A DNA stretch of 64,000 nt, from contig BSBM01000007.1 of assembly GCA_027924585.1 (NCBI GenBank), positions 13,917,501 to 13,981,500 on the forward strand, written 5' to 3'. Source of the DNA: Larix kaempferi. Its lineage: Eukaryota > Streptophyta > Pinopsida > Pinales > Pinaceae. A program made the translations under genes and the position numbers. A model generated the notes under the pieces. The model saw only the letters and a program-made list of their open reading frames with translations. It was not told the DNA's origin and did no database searches. Positions 31,088 through 43,600 of the stretch are shown here, piece by piece. Every line of letters begins with the position of its first letter. Positions within the stretch are counted from its first letter, which is position 1.

Positions 31088-34070
31088 CTTGTAATGTCCC
31101 TAAAAACAGTAATTTTTTTTTTCATTTACTACTAACATTGCCCAAACAGACAATACATAGCAAATTAACTTCAGTACCGGGAAGATATATCAGTTTTTGT
31201 TTGAAGAAATGAGAAATTATGTTCTAAGAGAGTTGGTCTTATAATGTATGTTTTCTGCAGAAGTGATGAAGTAAGGTAATGTGAAGTTCATAGCACAATC
31301 ATGTATGATCTAAATGACAATTTTAATACTATTATAATACTTTAAAGTTTCTTTTCAATTACTTCACTTCTAAAGCTTAAATGTATGCTTGGTTTCATTT
31401 AAATGTTTAAATTGGTTTATCTCACTAATTCAGACCTGATGGACTTTTATGAGGAAGGTATGAGTACTTCTGGGGTCTTTGTGTTGGTAGTCATACCACC
31501 GACGGAGCTTCCGAGAGGTAAGGGATGAGTATTTGGGTGATCCCGGGATTACTTAGTAATCCTTGCTAAAGCATTACTTGGATCCTGTTTGCAGGCATAA
31601 GAGGCTCTTCCATAAACTACCTACATCAAGTACCTAGCATGAACTAGTTCTATGAATCGAAAAAGGTCCAAGAATTATCTTTGAATAAGACATGAATTAA
31701 AACAACTAGGGGGTTGCACCACCATGACCCTAACTATATCGTTTGGATAATTATTGAAGCGCTAGTGGATGTTTGGTGGTAGCTTTAAATGCTACATGTG
31801 GTCTTCACGTGGTTTGTTTTCCAACTGGAGAAAGGGTTTAAGCCTTTGATCTGCACGACTATGTTTGTCATTTCGTTGATTTTGGCTTGGGGGGTAACTG
31901 CTTGCTGTGTATGGTTTCGACTAGGCCCTGACCTGAGCTATGCTCATGGTCAGTGCAGTCGCAGCTATGGTGGCGTGGAGATGGAGGGTGCTACGTTTAT
32001 ATAATAGGTAAATCTTCTTCCTGTAGCTAAATGGGTCCTTCGTTTATTCTTTCTGCAGATGTTTGTTTGCTTCTATCTAACTCTCTATTTTTATGATTTC
32101 ACTGATAGGTTAGCAGGTATTGATATATTCTGTGTTGGGTTCTAGCAAGTGACAGGAAGATTGGGTTTGGCGTAACTTTGGTAAGCCCAGGTCCTCCCAA
32201 TATTTGTTCCTGCATATCGCAGCTATGGCTACAAGCTCTATAGCTTTGAGCTCTTTTGAAATGTAACTTCGTTGAGTCCTTTGGGATCACTATAACTAAT
32301 TTCGAAGTTCCATTGGGTCGTCTTTGGTTTGGTCAATAACTGAGAGGAAAACGATTATGAAGAAATCGATTCAGACTATTTGGGATTTTGAACTCGTTGG
32401 TCAATGTTTATGATGTTTTTATTTTGATAGATGAGATAAACCCTTGAGGGTTCATTTTTGCTACTGTAGATGGATTGAACGTAGGCTCTGTAAAAATATT
32501 TAAAGCTTGATGGAAAATAACCACAACATTTTGTTTTGGGGTTTGAATGTAATATTGGTGTTGGATTTTTAAATTGCATTTTTAGCTGGGTATGTCCTTT
32601 TGAGGAAATGATATGCCACTGATGTTTTCTATAAACTGTCCTCTGTTGATTTTAGGCACCTCTGTAGGTTTCATTTAATGGTTTAAGCATAGGGTTTTAG
32701 TCTATGTGGATGAAAATCGTTTCACTTGCAGAGAGATTGACTTGGAATGTTTTGGTATTTTCTAAAGCATGATGGCTCTGCATTTTAGCTTCGGTGTGAT
32801 GAAATTTCTATTGATGAATGCTGTGAGCATATCTCTTGTTTTTTTTTTTGGCCTTGGGTTGGCCTCCATCCAATGGATGGTTTTAATCCTCTGTAGATTT
32901 CGTGGGTTGATTTTATTTTAATGGATGAATGTTTAATTTAAAATGTGAAGTTGGATTATGCGTTTTGATTACTATGCTATGATGTTTTGGTTTCATCCAA
33001 GTTTGAGATTTAATTCTGATAAGAAGAAAATGAAATTACTGAAAACCCTAGATAGGGGGAAAATCGTGCTTGGTAGTTCGTTTGCCTGAAAGTTGTTTGC
33101 GTGGTTTTATGTCATGTGTTTAAAAGTACCAACGATACTAAATGTTAAATGTTGGCAGAGGGTTTCGAAAGCTTGACCTGCGTTATTTTGTTTGGTTCTT
33201 TAAAAATAATAAAGAAAGGAACTGAGTTTGAGTACATTGGTTTTATGAAGATTTTCGTGGGTCCTGTTTTGTAAATATGAATGCTAGTTGTAAATCTTGA
33301 TAGATCGTAAGCTAGGTAAGGAAAAGGGACTAAACCCTAGCTTTCTCATACTTAAATAATTTAAATGTATAGTGTAAGGGTTTTGGGAAAATACAATTTT
33401 GTTTTTGTAAAAGGGAAACAATTCAGGCATTAACAATATGTAATGGAATTTTTATACTAGTAATTTATTTGATATGGGTATCTAGCATAGGCTAGCTAGG
33501 ATGGTCCTGCTAGATCCTTGTAATAGTTAGGGAAGATGTTTAATTTCGATAGGAATAATAAATAAATTTTAAACCTAGAGTTTAAACCCTGAGATCCCAT
33601 GCCATTTGGCCCTTGCTCCATAAAAATAAATAAAACTTATAATGTACAGGAAACATGAATGATGTATAATAATTCCTACCTTAACACCTAAATCTAATTG
33701 AACTGTACGCAAAATTTGTAGTTCATACCTGATTCTTGATGCTTGATCTCCCCTTGCAGAACCTGCACTCTCAAACACTAGTTAATGGAAAATGTATTGA
33801 CCTAGCTGACCTGTAGGATGATCTTTAACTGAATAAACTTGGGACTACCATGTTCCTCCCAACCATGACCCTTAGACCATTCCTGGTTCTAACTGGATCT
33901 CCTCAAGCTGGTTCCAAAATGCAATAAGAGAAGTAGAGGACCTAGGATAGTTTGCTGATTAGAACTGGGATAATAGTAAGCTTCTTCAGTTCTGTAGAAT
34001 AATTCTCTTCTATTACCATAAGAGAATGATAGTAGGAAAAGATGACCCCTCTCTTGGGATTTTCCCTTCT

Positions 34071-34077
34071 TTATATA
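34071..34077 (-). promoter_or_regulatory. TATA box of the Gy3 LTR
   Basis: The minus strand reads CCTATATAAAGAAGGG, a canonical box about 1.2 kb into the LTR, in a GC-rich setting unlike its AT-rich flanks. Confidence 0.6.
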
Positions 34078-34844
34078 GGTGAGTTTGTTTGGAATATAAC
34101 TGTTTGAGTTTAAATAATAATATTCAACTTTTAATTTTAAATTGAATTATAATATTTATGAAAGATATTTGATTAATTATTCACTCCTAATTTATCTAGG
34201 ACCTTTATTTTGTTACAATTAGATGTATCTTTAAGTTTGATCACAAATAATAATAATACTATTAATACTATTAATAATAATAATAACATGAGAAATATCT
34301 TATGTATACCCTTTATGCATGTTATTTACATAAGTAATCTTTTCTTTTATAAATAATAAATCTAATTATTCAATAATTACATATGATAACCCTTTGATTT
34401 AATTATGTACATACCATAATAATTCTTTGATAAATATTAAGTACAAGGTGCAACTCTTTGGATAGGGTCTTTTGGTAAGCTTGGATGATTGGCTAGGTTA
34501 GGTGCCTCTAGGTCCCTCTTGCATGTTGGATTCCCTCGTTTAACATGGTAGTCCCCACAGTCCTTGATGATAGATAGAAAATGATTCATTTAACCAATTT
34601 AAATAAATGTGATGAATAGAAGTGCTATTTAGAGTCTTCTTGACTCAATACTTTTAAGATTAAGTAACCCCGAGTGCCCTTCAGAACTTTAGCTCAACAC
34701 TCTCACATGGGCGTTACACTAGTGCAATTCTAGAGCATTCCCGCTCAACACTAGTACTAGAATGTGGTTGTGAAGCACATCTAGAATGTACAAATGGCCT
34801 CGGATCTGGTATTCTTTATCAAGCTTGGAGTGCTCACTGCTCCA

Positions 34845-35235
34845 GGGCTTATGCCCAACACTCGATGTACATCGGGGCTTACACCCAGTACATAATAAAA
34901 TCCTCTAGGTACATCGGGGATTATTACTAATACATAGGTCATTCGTGTGTTCCAGAGTCCATGCTCAACACATCATACAAATCAATCATGTACACCATAA
35001 CTCTGCACAGTATGTAACAAAAGATAATCTCAGTATATTAGGGTTTGTACCCAATCTCATAATAAAACATAAATCAATACATTGGGGCTTTCTTGCCTAG
35101 TATATAACAATAATTTGCATTAGTCAGGGTCCACACCCAATATGTAAATTTATAAAAGAAATGAATCATGTGCACTAGGGATTATGCTCAATAATCAAAA
35201 TAAATCATATGTGTTGGGGCTTTAAGCTCAGTATA
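34845..35235 (-). repeat. Degenerate ~41-bp repeat cluster at the start of Gy3 U3
   Basis: About ten copies of a word like ggggcttacacccagta occur near 34845, 34874, 34915, 34954, 34998, 35041, 35084, 35126, 35177 and 35215, usually 38-51 bp apart. Each pairs a g-rich run with a c-rich run and ends near an AT-rich tail. Confidence 0.7.
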
Positions 35236-35274
35236 TAACATCACAAATAGTCAGTCAAAATTTAGGATATTACA

Positions 35275-37430
35275 ATATGTATAATGTTTTGAATTATCTT
35301 GTACATAACTTATTGAAAAGTACAAAAAGGTATAATGTTAGTAAGTATGAAGGTTGTATGGATATATGTGAATTAAAAGCATCATATTGATTAAAAGGTG
35401 TGAAAAACTTAGGATGGAGTTATTTTGGATCCATATGAATTGAGTAATCAATGGAAGATTTAAATGTTTTATGCTAAGATAATGTCATTATTACCAATAG
35501 TTACAATACTTCTAAAGTTGGGTTAATTTTATTTATACTTTCAAAGTGGTAGATAAGCCTTGACCAAGTAGACATAGTCATGATATATTTTAATACATAT
35601 TTGGTAGCTAATATTGACTTAATTAAGAGAAAGTATAATATTTCAAGTATACTACAATGATAATATAGAATCAATTAGTTATGGAATCCATCTAGAATAT
35701 AGTCTAAATCATTCTTCTACTCTGGAGTACAAGTAGTTAGAATGAAATCGGCATGTCCTTATCTCTTACTTACTTATGAACTATGGGTGATAAGTTATAA
35801 TTAAAGATTTGAATGAACCCATATAGTAAGCTAACTAAATAGTTTTGAATTAACATTATTGATTATAATGTTACAAAGTTCCTTGAAGATAGCATCTTCT
35901 TATCGAGAAATAATTCTATAAATGATTTCTTAATGGTTTATGATTTGAATAGAGGAAAATGATAGAATGGTAAAATTTACATATTATGTGGTGATAAGAA
36001 GTAAAAAACAAATAATTTCCACATGAATTTGATGAAGTGTGATTATGTTGCTTTTAAGTGTTAGAAGAATGAATATGAATAACCCTTTTTAAATAAGGAT
36101 GTTAAGGGTAACCAAGAATTGTTGGGTAAAGATATAAATAAGATAGTATTGGAGGTAAATAAATGTCGTTAGTGTTCGCATATGATTTAAGTACTAACCA
36201 TACCATTGAGATATTATGGATGATAATATGGGACTAGCTTGGTATATTGGATAAGAGAAGCAAGTGGTTCTGTAAATTTATTATTTTTCTAATCTCACAT
36301 GAAATACCAAGTCTTATATGTTAGTTAAAAGGATTGTATACATAGAAATGAATTGTTTACGAGAAGGGTTTTGATTATGAACATTATGACTACTATGCTG
36401 GTCTTGTTTAGATATGTTAAGAAAAAAAATTACATCCCATTTCCTCAAAATGGTAATGGGGATATTGAGTGTGTTACAAAATGTTGCAATTCTTTCCTAT
36501 TTCTCGAGTGTTGGTGTATTTCACATTTCTTTTATGTATGGAGTTTTCTCATTTTTTTAATTTTTAATTTCTCGTATTTATCAATTTCTTACCATCTTTC
36601 ATGCCTATTTACACCTTCTATTTATGATCATAAATTTTAAAGTTGTTTGACAGGAGTTAGGAAGAAGTATGGTTGAAAAATAACTCATATGCTGGAGTTC
36701 TTAAACAAATATAGTTTATTTGTGTTGAGGGACCAAGTGGATTTCGAAATAGGAAAACAAAATTAAAAATGTATTCTGCATGGAAAGATCAACATATCTT
36801 AAAAAAAAAACAATTTGAAAATCCATTTCTTTTGGAAAATATTTTCCTAAGCCTTTGATGGACTCCTTGAATGCAAAATATATATAACAAAATTTTAGAT
36901 ACCTCTAAAGTGGATAAATACAAAATTGACTTAAGAAGATGATTTCTAAAGAACATGTCAAACACTTGAACATATAACTAGAAGAAACAAAAGGAGAAAG
37001 GAGAACGAGAACTAGAAGAAACAAATTGATGAACCAATCAAATAATTTTGAGTCAAAGAACAAAATAAGAAATTATTGCTTTAATCATATTAATCACACA
37101 TTTTTTCTTTGAGTTTTCCAATTGACATAGTAAATTTCAAAACAACTTATTAATAATGATTCAAAGACAATGCCATTACCATCTCATAACTCTTGTTATT
37201 GTTAAATTATTCAAAACATATTATGTATATTAAATTTACATTGTGACACGTATATTTTCATAATTAAACAGATAGGAATTAATTACGTCGATAGGCGTTA
37301 ATATCTTATATTTTCAGGGTGGAGGAGGAAGGATAGTTTTTATAGATTTAAGGTAAGATAGGACACTTGTGCGGTCAGGGTTGTTTCTATGGTCATCTTT
37401 TTTTATTTAAGGGTTGTGTTAAGGTTTTAC
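35275..37430. other. AT-rich DNA flanking Gy3, no gene seen
   Basis: Short ORFs only, with no recognisable domain. The word aaatgtcgttagtgt (36162) recurs at 43138, suggesting both are remnants of one dispersed repeat family. Confidence 0.5.
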
Positions 37431-37483
37431 TGATTATGGGATTTAACATACGACGCAACAGTTACAATGGACAGGGCGGTGGC

Positions 37484-37640
37484 CGCAGGAGGTAGCAGTG
37501 GTTACAAAGGACGTAGGAGACAGTCGTAGGAGTCAACTATTACAAACGATGGGGAGGTGGTCGCAGCTGGCAGCAACAATTACAAAGGATGCAGGAGGTG
37601 CGGCAGGAGGGAGAAACAACGACTACTTCATTGCGGTTAC
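37484..37640 (+). repeat. GC-richer patch with an imperfect 78-bp duplication
   Basis: ttacaaaggacgtaggag (37502) and ttacaaaggatgcaggag (37580) are preceded by similar gcagt/gcaac segments. The 81-codon ORF across it (37498-37743) is probably not a gene. Confidence 0.5.
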
Positions 37641-37744
37641 AGTTTACATGTTGCTGAATGTGGCTATTGTTTATTTATTAAGGGAATGGTGGGTAGGTTA
37701 CAACTGTACACTGTCGTGGATATTCAAGAAGCTAAGGTTATAAG

Positions 37745-38363
37745 GTTATATATATTTTATTTTTAATTATTTTTATTTTTCAATTGGTTTATTTATATAC
37801 TTTCTTACAATTATGTTATTACATTAAATTTTTTTATTTAAAGCACTTTTATATGTTTCAATTATTAAAAATTGAAATATATTTACACTATTCAGTTTTG
37901 AAATATAATTTATATTAGAAATATATGTTTTATTTTTAATTTATTTATTTTTATATTTTCTTACAAATATGTTATTCAATATATATAATTGTTTTTCCCT
38001 ATTTTTCAATTAGATTTAATGTGATAGAAATGTTCTAAACATCCATGTTGAATGTTTAGAGTATTTTAGAATGTTTAGAATATTTTTTTATTTGATCTCT
38101 TAATTTTTTCTTTTTTCAATTAAATTTAATGTCATAATTGACATATTTATATATATATATTTTTAAATCAAGTTATTAAAAATTAAAATAAAATCAATTA
38201 GAGCACTTTGATTTTTACTTTATAATAACATGAATTAAATCTATCTTTCCCATCACATCTAGAAAGAGTTATCTCACATTTAACAATTTTTAATGAGTTG
38301 TTGGATTTCAACATTTCCAAATTGTTTTGTCACATTATCAATAATATTTTTTATTTTTAAATG

Positions 38364-38395
<32 letters not shown>

Positions 38396-38747
38396 CATTA
38401 TTATTTCTTAAAATATCAAATAAAAAAACCAATAAAATATTGATTATATTGTAATGTTACATGTAATAAAATTTTAAAAATATAATCTTCTCATTGTTAA
38501 AATATATTAATTGTGTTTCTTATTAAGAATGCTTTATTCCTGAAAATTTAAATATATCAAACTAATCTCCATCCTCTTAGAATTTACATTGTAATAAATC
38601 ATGGTAGTTCACTCAAGTAATAATAGCTTGAAAGGAAATGCATATTATTAAAATTTTTTATGGATAAAGCATGACTAGTTATTGTTATTTTAAATTCTTT
38701 GTTAATTTAACTTCAAATATACATTAAAGTCTATTACTAGTATCTCA
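37745..38747. other. Very AT-rich DNA with a TTA microsatellite
   Basis: No coding signal. An uninterrupted (TTA)n run of about 30 bases, continuing imperfectly, lies at 38365-38402. Confidence 0.8.
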
Positions 38748-40157
38748 ATTCAATTATGGTTAACCAAAATCAACAATGGTTCATTAAAGTCAATATGGTT
38801 AAACAATAATTAACCATGATAAAGTAAGGTCACATGGTTCACTAAAGTTAACCTTTGTAAATAAAGTCAACCATAGTAAATAAATTCAACTATGGTCAAC
38901 TAAAGTCAAACATAATTAACTATAGTCAAACGATAGTCAACCATGGTTTATTATGGTGAAACTTAGTCAACCATGCAATCAATGATGGTTAAACAATAAT
39001 TAATCACAATAAACTATAGCCACATGGTACACTAAATGAAACCATGCTCAAACAATAGTCAAATATGGTGAAACTTAGTCAACCACGTAGTCAATGATGG
39101 TTAAACAATAATTAACCATAATAAATTATGGCCACATAGTTCACTTAAGTCAACCATAGTCAAACAATAGTCAACAATGGTTAACTATGACCAAACTTAT
39201 TCAACCATAGTAAATATGTTAAACAATGTTAAATATAGTTAGCCATGGTAAATAAAGTCAAATATTGTTCACTAAAGTCAACCATGTTAACTATGATCAA
39301 GGAATAAATAAAATAGTAAATATATTCAATAATGTTTAACATAGTCAACCATGGTAAATAATGTTAAGCATGGCAAACCAAAGTCCAAAATTGTTCATTA
39401 AAGTCAATCATGGTCAAATAATAGTCAATCATGTCTTAACCTTAGCTAACTAATGACAACCATTATCAACTATGGTTCCTTAAAGTCAACCATGGTTAAC
39501 CAAAGTCATGGTTCATTAAAGTCAATGATGGTTAACAAAATACAAACATGGGTAAACAATAATTAATCATGGTAAACTATGACCACATGGTCCACTAAAG
39601 TCAACAATGGTAAACTATGACCACATGGTCCACTAAAGTCAACAATGGAAAAATAATAGTCAACCATGGTTAATTATGGTCAAACTTAGTCAATCATGGT
39701 AAATGTAGTCAACATTGGTAAATATAGGCAACCATGGTTAATAAAGTCAACTATGGTTAATTAAAGTCAAACATAATTAACTGTGGTCAAAATAAGGCCA
39801 AACAAGGTTAACTATGGTCAATTAAAGTCAACCATGGTTAATTAATGTCAATGATGGTTAACTAAAGTCAAGTATCGTTAAACAATAATTAACCATGGTA
39901 AACTAGGACCACATGGTTCACCAAAGTTAACCATGTTCAAAGAATAGTTAACCATAGTTAACTATGGTAAAACTTAGTCAACTAGGAATAAATATAGTCA
40001 ACCCTGGTAAATATAGTGAACCATGGTAAATAAAGCCAACTATGGTTAACAAAAGTCAAACATGAACCACTAAATCCAAACATAGTTAATTATGGTCAAA
40101 CTAAGGTCAAACATGGTTAACCAATGTCAACCATGATTCACTAAAGTCAACCATGGT
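38748..40157. repeat. Tandem array A: gtcaaccatggttaa-type degenerate repeat
   Basis: About 1.4 kb built from variants of agtcaaccatgg, ttaactatggtc and cactaaagtcaa, with near-palindromic ccatgg and gttaac words. Longer words recur, such as ccacatggtccactaaagtc at 39583 and 39624 (41 apart). Copies are diverged and period is irregular (roughly 20-45 bp). No ORF spans it. Confidence 0.85.
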
Positions 40158-41825
40158 TTTGTCGCATTACGGCGTTCGTCAAGGACTATGTTATATTATG
40201 ACGTTCATAAGGCTTATGTTGGATTGTGAAATTCAACAAGGGTAATGTTGCATTATGGTTATGTTCCTTAATATCACATTGCAATGTTCATCAAAGAGTA
40301 TGTCACATTTTGGCATAATAGGGTTTTGTCGCATTATGACGTTCATTAAGGCTTATGTTGGATTGTGACATTCCTCCATGGTACATTCCTTAATGGTTTT
40401 GTTGCATTGCGACATTCATCAAGGATTATGTTGGATGTGACATTCCTCCATGGTACATTTCTTAATGGTTTAGTTGCATTGAAACATTCATCGAGGGTTA
40501 TGTTGTATTATGAAATTCATCAAGGTTTGTGTTGGATTGCAACATTCCTCCATGGTCATGTTCCATTATGGTTATGTTCCTTACTATCACATTACAATGT
40601 TCATCAATGAGTATGGCACATTTTGGCATAATATGGTTTTGTCACATTGTGACGTTTATCGAGGCTTATATTGGATTGTGACATTCATCTATGGTACATT
40701 CCTTAATGGTTTTGTCACATTTGGACATTCATTAAGAATTATGTTGGATTATGACATTCCTCCATGGTACATTTCTTAATGGTTTTGTCGCATTGTGACA
40801 TTCATCGAGGTTTATTTTGGATTACGATGTTCATTAAGGCTTGTATTGGATTGTAACATTCTTCCATGGTCATGTTGCATTATGGTTATGTTCCTTAATA
40901 CTACATTGCGACGTTCATCATAAAGTATGTCAATTTTTGACATAATATGGTTTTGTCGCATTGTGATGCACATCGTAACTTATGTTGGATTGCGACCTTC
41001 CTGTATGGTATTTTATACACCAATAATGCCCAAGATGTGACACATTAATAATGTGACATTCGACATTCATCAATGGTTATGTCATATTATGATGTGTATT
41101 AAGTGTTATGTTTCCATGCGGTGTTCATCAAGGGTTATGTCACATTGCGACATTGATTGAGAATTATATGCCTAATATGGGGTTAGGTCCTATTTTGACA
41201 TTCATTAAGGATTAAAAAATGATATACACCAACAATGCCAAAGATGCGACACAATAATAATTTGACATTCGACATTCATGAGGGGCTATGTTGCATTGTG
41301 ATGTTTATCAAGGGTTATGTTGCATTGTGACATTCATCAACGATTATGTCACATTTTGATGCTTATGAAGGGTTATGTTGCATTGTGTCATTCGTCAAGG
41401 GTTATATGGCATTGTGATATTGATCAAGGGTTATATGCCTAATATGATAAACGGTTATGTCCCATCCTGACATTCATTAAGGATTAAAAAATGGTATAAG
41501 CCGACAATGCCCATGATGTGACACATTAATAATGTGACATTTGACATTGATCAAGGCCTATGTCACATTGTGATGTATATCAAGTGTTATGTTTCATTGC
41601 AACATTCATCAAGGGTTTTGTTGCTTTGCGACATTGCTCAATGGTTATGTCTAATTTGACATAGGGTTATGTCCCATTCTCACATTCACTAAGGATTAAA
41701 AAATTGTATACGCTAACAATGCCCAAAATGTGACACACTAATAATGTGGCATTCGAGAGTGATCAAGGGTTGTCACATTGTGATGCTAATCAAGGATTAT
41801 GTTGCATTGCGACGTTAATAAAAGG
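40158..41825. repeat. Tandem array B with higher-order structure
   Basis: Built from cattgtgacattcatcaagg/gttatgttg-type words. A catcaaagagtatgtcac landmark recurs at 40289, 40602 and 40916 (spacing 313, 314). Further right an aatgcccaagatgtgaca landmark recurs at 41025, 41234, 41505 and 41718 (spacing 209, 271, 213). Thus two higher-order units abut. Small ORFs here (e.g. 40365-40610) are by-products of the repeat. Confidence 0.85.
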
Positions 41826-42851
41826 TTTTTTCATTTTTTAACTTGATCAATATAATTTTAACAGTATTTTCAACTATATAATTTATACTATACTATAATA
41901 TTATAGTTAAATAATAATATTTTATTATTAATTTTATTATAGTATTTTAATTAAATACTATATTCTTGTAATATTATTAAAAAGTAATATCATTATATTT
42001 AAATGATATTATTATTTAATTAATTATTATATTACAATTAATTAATTACTTATATTTAATTAATAACAATATTATTTTATTATATTGTTTTTATAATCAT
42101 AAAAAATAAAAATTATTATTAATTAAATATTAATATTTTAACTTGTTATAATGTTTTAATTATACCACATTCCTATATTGTATCATTATTTTTTTACTAA
42201 TACATAGTTATAATATTAAAATATGTAATATATAATAATAATTATAATATTTAATTATTATATTATAAATATTTAAACGATATTATTTTTAATTAAATAA
42301 TAATATTATATTATTAATCTTATTATAATATTTTAATTAAATACCATATTCATATAATAATAATTAAAATATAGCACATGACATTATTTTTAATTATTAA
42401 ATTTTTAATTAATTAAATAATATTATTTTATGAATATCATTTTTTAAATGGTATTATTTTTAATTAATTAGAATTAATTAAATAATATTATTCTATTAAT
42501 ACTTTGGAGATATGTTTATGCATCCACATGTTACTAGCAATAACAACATCAATATTATTAATGTGTCAGAATAGGCGTAAATTTGGGACATCAATAATGT
42601 TTTTCCTAAAAAGTATACCAAATTTACGTTTTTCGACGTATTCAAACACATTAATAATATTAATGTGGTTGTTGCTAGTTAATAATTTGCAGGAAAGAGT
42701 TATTGATTAAGGTGCAGTCTAAATATTCTATGTTTTCAACGTTTTCCGAGCATATTTTCCCTCTTACTTTGTTTGTAGTCCAGTTGGAAATCTGTAAAAA
42801 TTCTTAGAATCACATATATTAGCTATGGAAATTGCATAATTTGGGCGCCAT
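41826..42851. other. AT-rich DNA, no gene
   Basis: Long runs of taattaa/ttaaata words to about 42490, then ordinary AT-rich sequence in which aataatgtttttcc-like and aataatattaatgtg-like words flank a short mirrored segment. Nothing recognisable. Confidence 0.7.
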
Positions 42852-43600
42852 GGTGTAATGCCCCATATTTTGATAGTCATTGATTAAAGAATCCAATGTG
42901 AATTAGCTTAGCATTTTATTTGCTTATTATCTATTTGATGAAGATAGATTGATTAAGACTATTGTTATGTGGACGTGTGAACTCCCTTGAGGTGTGTATG
43001 GTAAATGCAATTTATTGTTTGAATTATTATTGACAATGAATATGTTATTTCATTTGAACATACAAAATTGAATATGGAATATCAATATGTGGAATGCTAA
43101 TCTAATCCACCTGCAAAAGAACTTACATGATTATATTTAAATGTCGTTAGTGTATGGATTAACACTTAAATGAGTTGGGTATGTTTACACACGAGAAATA
43201 TTTTAATGATGAACTAATCCACATGTTGATTGGCTACAAGATAGTCAGATTCCTACAGTGCCAAGCGGCACGAGATGTCTTAGACATAAAGAGGATAATG
43301 ATGTTATATCAGTGTTCATGTTATTTGATTGTGAATTCCAATATTTCTATGACTTGTGGGTTAGTGTGAGTTTTGAAAGGAACTACGACTTTCCCCAAGT
43401 GGTTGTTCGATGACGAGACCCCTTAGAACAATGATGGCACAATATGGTTGATGTAGGGTGTTGACCCTGGTACTATAAGGGGTGGTGGAGGCATTTCCCA
43501 CTGTTTATCCTCCGAAACCCAGAGTCGTGGGAGGGTTGTGCTGAGCATGCTCCCGTGGATGTGTGATGACGACTAGTTGGTTCCTGTTGGGGAAGCTTGG
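42852..43600 (+). repeat. LTR-like fragment, chromovirus type
   Basis: Begins tgtaatgccccat, like the TGTAAT start of Gy3's LTR and other plant chromovirus LTRs. The inner part (gacgagaccccttagaacaat, 43413 on) has the GC-rich character of an LTR leader. No matching end or internal domain was found, so it is probably a truncated or solo LTR. Confidence 0.35.

Larger units (their letters stand above)
26985..35274 (-). mobile_element. Gy3: chromovirus-like Ty3/gypsy element, 5' two-thirds
   Basis: Minus-strand order: 5' LTR 35274-31090, tRNA-iMet primer site, gag, protease, RT, RNase H, integrase, cut at 26985 by the Gy2 LTR inside the integrase core. The conserved LPLGSYDILIGMDWL of the protease region and [10 protein letters not shown] of RT are typical of plant chromoviruses (Tekay/Del-like). 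The chromodomain and 3' LTR would lie left of the window. Many stops and at least one frameshift make it the most decayed layer of the stack. Confidence 0.85.
31090..35274 (-). repeat. 5' LTR of Gy3, about 4.2 kb
   Basis: Minus strand begins TGTAATATCC at 35274 and ends GGGACATTACA at 31090; the ends form an imperfect inverted repeat. Length is within the range of plant Tekay/Del-type chromoviruses. A TATA box (34077-34071) and a ~41-bp repeat cluster at the U3 end lie inside. No ORF worth calling occurs in it. The flanking atatg (35275-35279) is the candidate target duplication; the other copy is off-window. Confidence 0.7.

Noticed and set aside
37498-37743. 81-codon ORF with a hydrophobic stretch
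   Set aside because: Spans an imperfect DNA duplication in AT-rich DNA; no homology pattern recognised.
40365-40779. 81- and 89-codon ORFs
   Set aside because: By-products of the array B repeat unit.
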